NCBI GenBank assembly: GCA_905214155.1
Contig: CAJMLC010000054.1
Location: 1 to 11,075 of the forward strand
Length of the DNA stretch: 11,075 bases
DNA from: an uncultured bacterium
Lineage (GTDB): Bacteria; Bacillota; Clostridia; Oscillospirales; Oscillospiraceae
Reading direction: 5' to 3'
Below the pieces are notes generated by a model that was not told the DNA's origin, made no database searches, and worked only from the letters and a program-made list of their open reading frames with translations. Below, piece after piece: positions 1 to 5,877 of this stretch. Both the position numbers and the translations under genes were made by a program. Positions within the stretch are counted from its first letter, which is position 1. Each line of letters opens with the position of its first letter.

Positions 1-56
1 TCAAGTTCAGAAAACTGGACGGTCAGCGGGGCGAAAAGACTTTTTCGACACGCTGG

Positions 57-85
57 GCGTGCGGCCATTGGCCGCACGCTTTCTT
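57..85 (+). terminator. Intrinsic terminator at left edge
   Basis: A 10-bp perfect GC stem (57-66 with 70-79, loop ATT) is followed on the plus strand by the T-rich run TTTCTTTTT. This is a good rho-independent terminator for a plus-strand gene ending left of the window. None of the three plus frames has a stop codon before the hairpin, so no such gene reaches into the window. It lies 20 bp past the stop of the minus-strand MATE gene and could also help end that transcript, although the T tract is on the plus side. Confidence 0.65.
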
Positions 86-104
86 TTTCAAAATCGTTCT
101 GTAT

Positions 105-1463
105 TTAGGATCGAAGTACAGTTGTGTCTGCAGGTGTGGGGAGGAGGGCGGTGCGATGGCGGGCGTAATAGGTGAAGCCGGTCAGGTCGGCCAAGGCCCA
201 GCCGATGGGGATGGCGAGCCAGATGCCGACCTCGCCGACCGGCCCGGCCAGAAGGTACGCCAGCACGACGCGCACGCCGAGCGAAATGACCGTGAGGACG
301 ACGCTCATGCCGGGGCGCTTGACCGCGCGATAGAATCCGTAGAGCAGAAACAGGCAGCCGATGCCGACGTAGCATGCGCCCTCGATGCGCAGATAGCGGA
401 CGCCTGCGGCGAGCACCTCTGTCTCCCCAGCCTGCACAAAAATGCGCATCAGCGGCGCGGCAAAGATACAGACCAGGATCGAAAGGAGCACGGAAAAGAG
501 CGAACTGACGAGCACCGCTTGGCGGAAGCCGTGGCGGAGGCGGTCCTGCTGCCCGGCACCGTAGTTCTGGGCGATAAATGTGGAAAAGGCGTTGCCGAAA
601 TCCTGCACGGGCAGGTAGGCGAACGTATCGATCTTGACGGCGGCGGCAAAGGCCGCCATCGTGATGGAGCCGAAACTGTCGACGAGGCGCTGGATGAGCA
701 GGATGCCAAAGTTCATGGTGGACTGCTGCGCGCACGTGAGCAGGGACATATCGAGAATTTCGCGGAGCATGCTGCGGTCGAACCGGAGCTCGGCCCTTCC
801 CGGCAGCAGCTCGCGGCAGCGCAGGCGCGTATAGACCCAGAGGCCGAGGCCGGAGACGTATTGTGCAAGGACCGTCGCGGCGGCAGCCCCGGCGATGCCC
901 CAGCGGAAGACCAGCACGAAGAGCAGGTCCAGCCCGATGTTCAGTAGGGCGGCGACGCCGAGGAACCAGAGCGGCGCAACCGAATTGCCCGCCGCGCGCA
1001 GCAGACAGGCGAAGAAATTATAGAGCGACGAGGCGATCAGGCCCGCGAAGATGATGACGAGGTATTCGCGCATCTGGCCGTACAGCTCCGCCGGGATCTG
1101 CAGGAAGCGGAGGATGGGGTCGAGAAACGCATAGACCGCGATGTTCAACGCAATCGTCACGGAGACGATCAGCCCGAACGCATGGGCCACCGCGCGGCGG
1201 AGCCGCGCCTCGTCCTTCTGCCCCAGCGCAATGGAAAACAGCGCGCCCGCGCCCATCGAGAGGCCGAGGAAGATCGACGTCAAAAACGTCATCAGCGCAT
1301 AGGCCGAGCCGACGGCGGCAAGCGCGTTTTTGCCGAGGGCCTGTCCGACGATCAGCGTGTCGGCGATATTATAAAACTGCTGCAAGAGGTTGCCCGCGAT
1401 CATCGGCAGGGCAAAGCGCAGCAGCCCTTTTGTGATGCTGCCCTTGGTCAGGTCTCGATACAT
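105..1463 (-). CDS. MATE family multidrug/sodium efflux transporter
   Basis: A 452-residue polytopic inner-membrane protein of the MATE family (NorM/MepA/DinF type), which exports cationic drugs or metabolites in exchange for Na+ or H+. The N-terminus has the family pattern: a short cytosolic start (YRDLTKGSITKGLLRFALP), then the first membrane helix with GNLLQQFYNIADTLIVG, including an acidic residue at Asp35 where members carry a conserved Asp. The length and about twelve hydrophobic segments in two similar halves fit the family. The ATG at 1463 has AGGA seven bases upstream (1471-1474) and a near-consensus promoter just before it. It is probably transcribed alone, because a terminator separates it from the symporter gene upstream. 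The substrate cannot be read from the sequence. The family call is firm; a drug-resistance role is only a possibility. Confidence 0.93.
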   Translation of the reverse strand: MYRDLTKGSITKGLLRFALPMIAGNLLQQFYNIADTLIVGQALGKNALAAVGSAYALMTFLTSIFLGLSMGAGALFSIALGQKDEARLRRAVAHAFGLIVSVTIALNIAVYAFLDPILRFLQIPAELYGQMREYLVIIFAGLIASSLYNFFACLLRAAGNSVAPLWFLGVAALLNIGLDLLFVLVFRWGIAGAAAATVLAQYVSGLGLWVYTRLRCRELLPGRAELRFDRSMLREILDMSLLTCAQQSTMNFGILLIQRLVDSFGSITMAAFAAAVKIDTFAYLPVQDFGNAFSTFIAQNYGAGQQDRLRHGFRQAVLVSSLFSVLLSILVCIFAAPLMRIFVQAGETEVLAAGVRYLRIEGACYVGIGCLFLLYGFYRAVKRPGMSVVLTVISLGVRVVLAYLLAGPVGEVGIWLAIPIGWALADLTGFTYYARHRTALLPTPADTTVLRS

Positions 1464-1525
1464 GATGTGTTCCTACCTTACTTTCCCGCGCACGGCCGTC
1501 GACCGGCGTGGATCGTTCTGACCGC

Positions 1526-1554
1526 ATTATACGATATCGTTCGCCAAAACGCAA
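1526..1554 (-). promoter_or_regulatory. Candidate sigma-A promoter of the MATE gene
   Basis: On the minus strand, TTGCGT (1549-1554) is followed by 17 bp and a perfect TATAAT (1526-1531). It lies about 60 bp upstream of the MATE start codon. A 10-bp palindrome, ACGATATCGT (1531-1540), sits between the two boxes and overlaps the first base of the -10, where a repressor could bind. The -35 box begins at the edge of the terminator stem of the preceding gene, so the promoter is tightly packed. Confidence 0.6.
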
Positions 1555-1584
1555 ACGCCCCCGGAGCAGCCGCTCCGGGGGCGT
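1549..1584 (-). terminator. Intrinsic terminator of the symporter gene
   Basis: A 13-bp perfect stem (1555-1567 with 1572-1584, loop AGCC) begins 15 bp past the stop codon of the minus-strand symporter gene. On the minus strand it is followed by the T-rich sequence TTGCGTTTTGG. It therefore separates the symporter transcript from the MATE gene. Confidence 0.75.
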
Positions 1585-1598
1585 AATACATTGTCCGC

Positions 1599-2954
1599 TC
1601 AGATCAATCCCTGGATCAGGATGATGAGGATGAGGATCGGGAGGATCCACTGGAAATAGAGCTTGAGCTTGGGCGAGAATTTCAGGCCCGTGCCGCGGTT
1701 GGCCTCGGCGAGGTATTTGTCGAAGCCCCAGCCCCACTTCGTCACGCAGAACAGCAGGTAGACCAGCGAGCCGATCGGGAGCAGGAGGCTGCTGACGAGG
1801 AAGTCCTCGGTGTCGAGGATGTCGCGCCCGCCGATCAGATGGACGTTCGCCCAGAGGTTGTAGCCAAAGACGCACGGCAGGCTCAGCACGAGGAGGAGCA
1901 GCCCGTTGATGACCGTGGCCTTCTTCCGGCTCCAGCCGAAGGTGTCCATGCAGATGGCGAGGATGTTTTCAAACACAGCCAGCACCGTGGACAGGCTGGC
2001 AAAGATCATGAACAGGAAGAACAGCGTCCCCCAGAAGCGGCCGCCCGCCATGTTGACGAACACATTCGGCAGCGTCTGGAAGATCAATGCCGGGCCGCTC
2101 TCCGTCTCAATGCCGAAGGAGAAGCAGGCCGGGAAGATGATGACGCCGGCCATCAGGGCGACGAACGTGTCTAGCGCGCAGATGCGCACGGCCTCGCCGG
2201 GCAGCGTGTGCGAATCCGACATATAGCTGCCGAAGATCTCCATCGCGGCGATGCCGAGGCTGAGCGTGAAGAACGCCTGGTTCATCGCCGCGGCGATGAT
2301 CGTGCCAAGCCCATTTTTCCGGATGGAGTCCATCGACGGCAGCAGATAGAACTTCATGCCCTCCGCCGCACCGGGGAGTGTCAGGCTGTGGACAGCCAGC
2401 ACGACGATCAGCGCGAGCAGCGCGATCATCATGACCTTGCTGACGCGCTCGAGGCCGTTCTGCAATCCGAACGAGCAGATGAGGAAGCCCGCGACGACGA
2501 CCAGCTCCGTCCAGAGGACCATTTCACCAGGGTTCGAGAGCATCGCGCCGAATTCACCGCTGACGGACTCGGTGTCCATCCCGGCGTGGAACGCGCCGGT
2601 GAGGAATTTGCCGAAATAGTTGACCATCCAGCCGGTGACGGTGGTGTAGTACATCATGAGCAGGAAGCAGCCGATCAGGCAGAACCAGCCGTGGATGTGC
2701 CATTTCTGGCCGGGCTTTTCGAGATTTTTGTACGCCAATACGGCGCTCTTTTTGCCCGCGCGGCCCACGGCCAGCTCCATCGTCAGCACCGGCACGCCCA
2801 TGACGAGCAGGCAAATCAGATAGATGAGGACGAAAAAGCCGCCGCCGTTTTCGCCGGTGACATACGGGAAGCGCCAGACGTTGCCGATGCCGATGGCGCA
2901 GCCGGCGCTGACGAGCAGAAATCCCAATCGGGAACGAAATGATTCACGCTGCAT
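1599..2954 (-). CDS. Sodium:neurotransmitter symporter (SNF/NSS) family transporter
   Basis: A 451-residue membrane protein of the bacterial NSS family (LeuT/Tyt1/MhsT relatives), which takes up amino acids or related amines using the Na+ gradient. Residues 10-40 carry the hallmark of the first, unwound helix: RLGFLLVSAGCAIGIGNVWRFPY, then GENGGGFF. The Gly-Asn pair at 24-25 falls where Na+ is coordinated in LeuT. About eleven hydrophobic segments and a length near 450 match the shorter bacterial members rather than twelve-helix LeuT. The ATG at 2954 has a weak AGG eight bases upstream, and a good promoter (3002-3030) precedes it. The start is supported because the conserved region begins within ten residues. 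It is monocistronic, with its own terminator at 1555-1584. The substrate is unknown: tyrosine, tryptophan, branched amino acids or others are all possible. Confidence 0.93.
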   Translation of the reverse strand: MQRESFRSRLGFLLVSAGCAIGIGNVWRFPYVTGENGGGFFVLIYLICLLVMGVPVLTMELAVGRAGKKSAVLAYKNLEKPGQKWHIHGWFCLIGCFLLMMYYTTVTGWMVNYFGKFLTGAFHAGMDTESVSGEFGAMLSNPGEMVLWTELVVVAGFLICSFGLQNGLERVSKVMMIALLALIVVLAVHSLTLPGAAEGMKFYLLPSMDSIRKNGLGTIIAAAMNQAFFTLSLGIAAMEIFGSYMSDSHTLPGEAVRICALDTFVALMAGVIIFPACFSFGIETESGPALIFQTLPNVFVNMAGGRFWGTLFFLFMIFASLSTVLAVFENILAICMDTFGWSRKKATVINGLLLLVLSLPCVFGYNLWANVHLIGGRDILDTEDFLVSSLLLPIGSLVYLLFCVTKWGWGFDKYLAEANRGTGLKFSPKLKLYFQWILPILILIILIQGLI

Positions 2955-3001
2955 ATTCGATACCTGACTTTTCTCTTTCTTTGCGCAGACGCGCGGGATT
3001 T

Positions 3002-3030
3002 ATTGTAACGGATTTCCATCCAATTTGCAA
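3002..3030 (-). promoter_or_regulatory. Sigma-A promoter of the symporter gene
   Basis: On the minus strand, TTGCAA (3025-3030), a 17-bp spacer and TACAAT (3002-3007) give a near-consensus promoter about 50 bp upstream of the symporter start. The -35 box is 11 bp from the end of the inverted-repeat element at 3042-3367. The element therefore lies outside the transcribed leader unless a second promoter exists beyond it. Confidence 0.7.
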
Positions 3031-3041
3031 GCCCTTTTCTC

Positions 3042-3367
3042 GCGTCAGCTGACAAGGGCAGGCACGGTTTTTCGTCGGGCAAAACAACGACTGGCTTTGT
3101 TATCCTCGTCGATGGGCGTCAGCCTCGGCCCAAAGGAACGGGCCTCGGCAGACCTGACGGTATGATGTCAGGCCAGCCCAGCTTCCTCGTCTGCCGTGCC
3201 AGCCGCCGTTTATCCTCCGTGAAAAACTCCGAAGGACTTGCCGGCCGGGCTGGGGCGTCGTCTGCAAGGCAGAGGACGCAGGCTTGCTGTCGCAAGTCAA
3301 GGACGATCACGCGGCAGACGGCGGTTCAGCCCAGCCCGCAAGCGTGTGGGCCCTTGTCAACTGACGC
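3042..3367. repeat. 326-bp element with 18-bp terminal inverted repeats (MITE-like or structured RNA)
   Basis: The ends, 3042-3059 and 3350-3367, are inverted repeats of GCGTCAGYTGACAAGGGC, 17 of 18 identical, with the palindromic core GTCAGCTGAC in the left copy. Inside lie many complementary stretches: 3127-3131 with 3140-3144; 3146-3153 with 3189-3196, enclosing 3153-3158 with 3167-3172; 3247-3254 with 3330-3337, enclosing an 11-bp hairpin with one G-G mismatch (3255-3265 with 3269-3279) and CTTGC/GCAAG (3283-3287 with 3292-3296). The octamer CGGCAGAC occurs at 3146 and again at 3312. I see no transposase and no clear target-site duplication. Short open frames exist on both strands, but none has a ribosome binding site. 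It fills the space between the udk terminator and the symporter promoter. It could be a non-autonomous mobile element, a large folded RNA, or both; the sequence alone does not decide. Confidence 0.55.
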
Positions 3368-3430
3368 TACAGTAAACAAATAAAAATACGGTGCAGGCTC
3401 ATTTTACTCGCGCTTTCAGAAAGAAGGACC

Positions 3431-3462
3431 AAAAGGCCCCCTCTTGATAGAGGGGGCCTTTT
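3431..3462 (-). terminator. Intrinsic terminator of the pdp-udk transcript
   Basis: A 14-bp perfect stem (3431-3444 with 3449-3462, loop TGAT) starts directly after the udk stop codon. On the minus strand it ends in TTTT. It is nearly symmetrical, with A and T runs on both sides, so it could work in both directions. Its core, CCCCCTCTTG..AGAGGGGGCC, matches a hairpin in the intergenic repeat cluster at 5692-5713. Confidence 0.8.
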
Positions 3463-4083
3463 TCAGGTTTCGTCGATATGGCGCTGGATGCGGTTGATGA
3501 TCATTTCGAGCGCGATGAGATTTTTGCCGCCCTCGGGGACGATGAGGTTCGCGCTGCGTTTACTCGGTTCAACGAACTGTTCATACATGGGTTTGACCGT
3601 GCTCATGTACTGTTCAATGACCGAGTCGATCGTGCGGCCGCGCTTTTTCACGTCGCGCCGGATGCGGCGGCAGAGGCGCACGTCGGCGTCGGCGTCGACG
3701 AAGATGCGGATGTCCATCTCGTCGCAGAGCGCGCGGCTCGCGAAGATGAGGATGCCCTCGACGACGATGACCTTCCGCGCCTCGACGTGCAGCACCTCGC
3801 TCGAGCGGTTGTGGACCGTATAGTCATACGTCGGGCAGTCGATGGCATGGCCGGCCTTGAGCGCCCGGAGATGGCCGATCATGAGGTCGGTATCGAACGC
3901 GTCCGGGTGGTCGTAGTTGAGCCTGGTGCGCTCTTCATACGTCAGGTCGTCATGCCGCTTATAATAGTTGTCGTGGCTAAGGACGCTGATGTTGTCCCCA
4001 AACCGGTTGATGAGCGCCTTGACCAGCGTCGTCTTGCCGCTGCCGGTGCCGCCCGCGATTCCAATTACGATCACATCTGCCAT
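3463..4083 (-). CDS. udk: Uridine kinase (uridine/cytidine kinase)
   Basis: A 206-residue cytosolic enzyme that phosphorylates uridine and cytidine to UMP and CMP, the kinase step of pyrimidine salvage. The N-terminus has the P-loop GGTGSGKTT (residues 11-19) after a hydrophobic strand. It is followed by the family motifs DNYYKRHDD, YDHPDAFD, PTYDYTVHNRS, VEGILIF, the lid-like RIRRDVKKRGR, and a C-terminal FVEPSKRSANLIVPEGG. Length and motif order match Udk of Bacillus and Escherichia. The frame is open upstream to 4254, but the ATG at 4083 is the start: AAGGAG lies about ten bases upstream and homology begins at MADVIVIG. The upstream gene pdp ends 19 bp before, so the two are probably co-transcribed. 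A strong terminator follows directly. Confidence 0.97.
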   Translation of the reverse strand: MADVIVIGIAGGTGSGKTTLVKALINRFGDNISVLSHDNYYKRHDDLTYEERTRLNYDHPDAFDTDLMIGHLRALKAGHAIDCPTYDYTVHNRSSEVLHVEARKVIVVEGILIFASRALCDEMDIRIFVDADADVRLCRRIRRDVKKRGRTIDSVIEQYMSTVKPMYEQFVEPSKRSANLIVPEGGKNLIALEMIINRIQRHIDET

Positions 4084-4102
4084 ATCCCGTGGTTCTCCTT
4101 TT

Positions 4103-5404
4103 TTATCTGACAATGCCGAGGATGAGCGGCTGCTTTTCGGGTGCGGTATCCGACCATTGCAGCGCGCCGAGGAACGCGGACTCCGCCGCCGGAACGGACT
4201 CGGCCCGGTTCGTATGCAGCACGGCGAGGACCTCGCCGGCCTCCACGCGCTCACCGGTCTTCTTTTTCAGGACGACACCCGCCGCGAAGTCGATCACGTC
4301 TTCCTTCGTCTGGCGGCCTGCGCCGAGCAGGGCGGACGTCTCGCCGATCTTCTGCGCGTCCATGTGGGCAAGATAGCCGCCGCGCGGCGCGAGGATCTCA
4401 TGTTGGATCGCGGCCTGCGGGAGCTTCGACGTGTCGTCAAGGACGGCGGGATCGCCGCCCTGCGCCGCGACCCAGCGCTTCATCTGCTCGAAGGCCCGGC
4501 CGGAGGCGATGGCCTCTTTGACCTGCGCGCGCGCCGCCTCCTCGTCCCAGCCGTTGCAGAGCATGAGCATGTTGGAGGCGAGCACGGTGCAGACCTCCTG
4601 CAGGTCGGGGCAGCCCTCGCCACGGAGGATCTCGACGGCCTCTTCGACCTCGAGCGCGTTGCCGATCCGGTGTCCGAGCGGGACGTCCATGTTCGTGAGG
4701 ACGGCGGTCACGTTCCGGCCGCAGGCCTTGCCGATGGTCACCATGTGCTCGGCGAGCTCGCGTCCGGCGTCCAGCGTCTTCATGAACGCGCCGGAGCCGA
4801 CCTTGACGTCGAGCACGATCGAATGTGACCCGGCAGCGAGCTTTTTGGACATGATGGACGATGTGATGAGCGGGAGGGAGTCGACCGTGGCGGTCACGTC
4901 GCGCAGGGCATAGAGCTTTTTATCGGCGGGCGTGAGGTTGCCGCTCTGGCCGATGACGGCCACGCCGACCTGCTCGACCTGATGCAGGAATTCGTCGACG
5001 GTCAGGGTCGTTTTGTAGCCGGGGATGGATTCCAGCTTGTCGACGGTGCCGCCCGTGTGGCCGAGGCCGCGGCCGGACATCTTTGCCATCTTTCCGCCGA
5101 GGCAGGAGACGATCGGCGCGAGGATGAGCGTCGTCTTGTCGCCGACGCCGCCGGTCGAGTGTTTGTCGACGGATTTGTCGCCGAAGCGGGAGAGGTCGAT
5201 GGTGTCGCCGGAGCGCATCATCGCGTCGGTCAGCACGGCGGTCTCATGGTCGGTCATGCCCTTGAAGAACACGGCCATCGCAAACGCGGACATCTGATAG
5301 TCCGGGATCGAGCCGTTCGTGAAGCCGTCAATGACGAAGCGGATCTCCTCGTCCGTCAGGGCGAGGCCGTCGCGCTTTTTTTCGATCAAATCTACCATTC
5401 GCAT
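4103..5404 (-). CDS. pdp: Pyrimidine-nucleoside phosphorylase
   Basis: A 433-residue cytosolic enzyme that reversibly cleaves uridine, thymidine and deoxyuridine with phosphate to give the free base and (deoxy)ribose-1-phosphate. The N-terminus MRMVDLIEKKRDG and the segment GSIPDYQMSAFAMAVFF are typical. The glycosyltransferase family 3 signature and phosphate site are visible as KHSTGGVGDK (81-90) and KMSGRGLGHTGGTVDKLES (108-126). A later ALRDVTATVDSLPLITSSIM plus MSKKLAAG segment forms the base-binding part. Length equals the usual Pdp length and suggests the broad-specificity Firmicute enzyme rather than enterobacterial DeoA. The ATG at 5404 has AAAGGAG nine bases upstream (5414-5420). 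It heads a two-gene unit with udk and lies downstream of the importer genes, separated by 473 bp of repeats. Confidence 0.96.
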   Translation of the reverse strand: MRMVDLIEKKRDGLALTDEEIRFVIDGFTNGSIPDYQMSAFAMAVFFKGMTDHETAVLTDAMMRSGDTIDLSRFGDKSVDKHSTGGVGDKTTLILAPIVSCLGGKMAKMSGRGLGHTGGTVDKLESIPGYKTTLTVDEFLHQVEQVGVAVIGQSGNLTPADKKLYALRDVTATVDSLPLITSSIMSKKLAAGSHSIVLDVKVGSGAFMKTLDAGRELAEHMVTIGKACGRNVTAVLTNMDVPLGHRIGNALEVEEAVEILRGEGCPDLQEVCTVLASNMLMLCNGWDEEAARAQVKEAIASGRAFEQMKRWVAAQGGDPAVLDDTSKLPQAAIQHEILAPRGGYLAHMDAQKIGETSALLGAGRQTKEDVIDFAAGVVLKKKTGERVEAGEVLAVLHTNRAESVPAAESAFLGALQWSDTAPEKQPLILGIVR

Positions 5405-5488
5405 GGAAAAGAACTCCTTTCGAAGCCATACGTTTTATGTTTGCCGGGGGGCCATTTGGCACCCCACCTGCAATTTTTACCGCACCTT

Positions 5489-5516
5489 GTAGGGGCCGAT
5501 GCCTTCATCGGCCCAC
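5489..5516. repeat. Palindromic repeat unit, TGTAGGGGCC type
   Basis: A 9-bp perfect stem (5493-5501 with 5506-5514, loop CCTT) sits behind TGTAG. It has the same layout and nearly the same length as the 28-base units at 5553 and 5717, but a different stem sequence (CCGATG/CATCGG). It would lie in the 5' leader of pdp if the promoter at 5524-5552 is used. Confidence 0.6.
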
Positions 5517-5523
5517 TTCTGCG

Positions 5524-5552
5524 ATTATGCATCGCACTACCGTTTTTTTGAA
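5524..5552 (-). promoter_or_regulatory. Candidate promoter of pdp-udk
   Basis: On the minus strand, TTCAAA (5547-5552), 17 bp, and CATAAT (5524-5529) form a moderate sigma-A promoter about 110 bp upstream of the pdp ribosome binding site. The -35 box directly abuts the 28-base palindromic repeat at 5553-5580. It would allow pdp-udk expression apart from the importer operon. No stronger match was seen nearer to the gene. Confidence 0.4.
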
Positions 5553-5580
5553 TGTAGGGGCGGACGACTCTGTCCGCCCG
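5553..5580 (+). repeat. 28-bp repeat, left arm of exact inverted pair
   Basis: This sequence is the exact reverse complement of 5717-5744. Each arm is itself a hairpin: GGGCGGAC (5558-5565) pairs with GTCCGCCC (5572-5579). The two arms lie 136 bp apart, so the whole 192-bp segment 5553-5744 could fold back or behave as a unit with terminal inverted repeats. Confidence 0.8.
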
Positions 5581-5675
5581 GCAAACGGCACCGCCGAAAA
5601 GAGAAACGCTTCGGCGAGATCGTAGTGCAGTAAGGGCCTTTAGGTTTTGGCCGCTGCGGCGGGGATTCTCCCCCA

Positions 5676-5713
5676 GTCGCCTTCGGCGACAGCCCCCTCT
5701 TGGCAGAGGGGGC
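5676..5713. repeat. Tandem hairpin repeat (GTCGCC/GGCGAC and GCCCCCTCT/AGAGGGGGC)
   Basis: Two adjacent hairpins are visible: 5676-5681 with 5685-5690, and 5692-5700 with 5705-5713 (loop TGGC). The second shares its stem and most of its loop with the udk terminator at 3431-3462, which marks it as another copy of the same family. From general knowledge, CAGTCGCC..GGCGACAGCCCCCTCT-like repeats are common between genes of Oscillospiraceae. Here it lies inside the 28-bp inverted pair. Confidence 0.7.
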
Positions 5714-5716
5714 CTT

Positions 5717-5744
5717 CGGGCGGACAGAGTCGTCCGCCCCTACA
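5717..5744 (-). repeat. 28-bp repeat, right arm of exact inverted pair
   Basis: This is the perfect reverse complement of 5553-5580 (28 of 28 bases). It is followed by a second copy of CCGCTGCGGCGGGGAT (5746-5761) and another palindrome, GGGCGACC/GGTCGCCC (5764-5771 with 5775-5782). Confidence 0.8.
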
Positions 5745-5835
5745 ACCGCTGCGGCGGGGATGCGGGCGACCAATGGTCGCCCCCACGTTCAGAATCGAAG
5801 TGCGATAGAATTCGCTGTGGCAGAACCTCCGGGAA

Positions 5836-5870
5836 AAGCCGCCATGGGAAAGGCGGGGCCTTTCCCATGG
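5836..5870 (-). terminator. Hairpin terminator after the importer operon
   Basis: A 12-bp perfect stem, CCATGGGAAAGG with its complement (5842-5853 and 5859-5870, loop of five G/C bases), begins 7 bp past the stop of the last permease gene. The minus-strand tail is CGGCTTTT, a short T run. It is a moderate terminator and may allow partial read-through into pdp-udk. Confidence 0.55.
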
Positions 5871-5877
5871 GCGTCAT

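Larger units (their letters stand above)
5405..5877. other. Gene-free region with a cluster of short palindromic repeats
   Basis: This 473-bp gap between the importer operon and pdp holds no supported gene; the small open frames lack ribosome binding sites and consist of repeat sequence. It contains at least seven hairpins: 5493-5514, 5558-5579, 5592-5616, 5676-5690, 5692-5713, the palindrome inside 5717-5744, and 5764-5782. A 16-base direct repeat, CCGCTGCGGCGGGGAT, occurs at 5651-5666 and 5746-5761. Three units share a design: TGTAGGGG or its complement next to a GC palindrome ending in CCC. This resembles the short interspersed palindromic (REP/BIME-like) repeats seen between genes in high-GC Clostridia. 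The region also holds a candidate pdp promoter and the terminator of the importer operon. Confidence 0.75.

Noticed and set aside
156..947. Plus-strand open frame antisense to the MATE gene, and a similar one at 2208-2942 opposite the symporter
   Set aside because: Both are shadows of transporter genes, with charged composition and no motif.
3100..3310. Small open frames on both strands inside the 326-bp element (about 63-73 codons)
   Set aside because: Overlapping frames are open on both strands at once, starts lack ribosome binding sites, and the bases are better explained by hairpin stems. A 63-codon GTG-start frame at 3119-3310 (minus) is the least unlikely but remains unsupported.
2955..3367. 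Riboswitch or leader RNA controlling the symporter gene
   Set aside because: The good promoter at 3002-3030 lies between the structured element and the gene, leaving a leader of only about 45 bases with no fold.
4084..4254. N-terminal extension of the uridine kinase frame up to 4254
   Set aside because: It overlaps the end of pdp, has arginine- and serine-rich low-complexity sequence unlike Udk, and the ATG at 4083 has a good AAGGAG and begins exactly at the conserved region.
5489..5786. CRISPR array
   Set aside because: The repeats are palindromic, of mixed orientation and irregular spacing, with no set of equal repeats and spacers and no cas gene.
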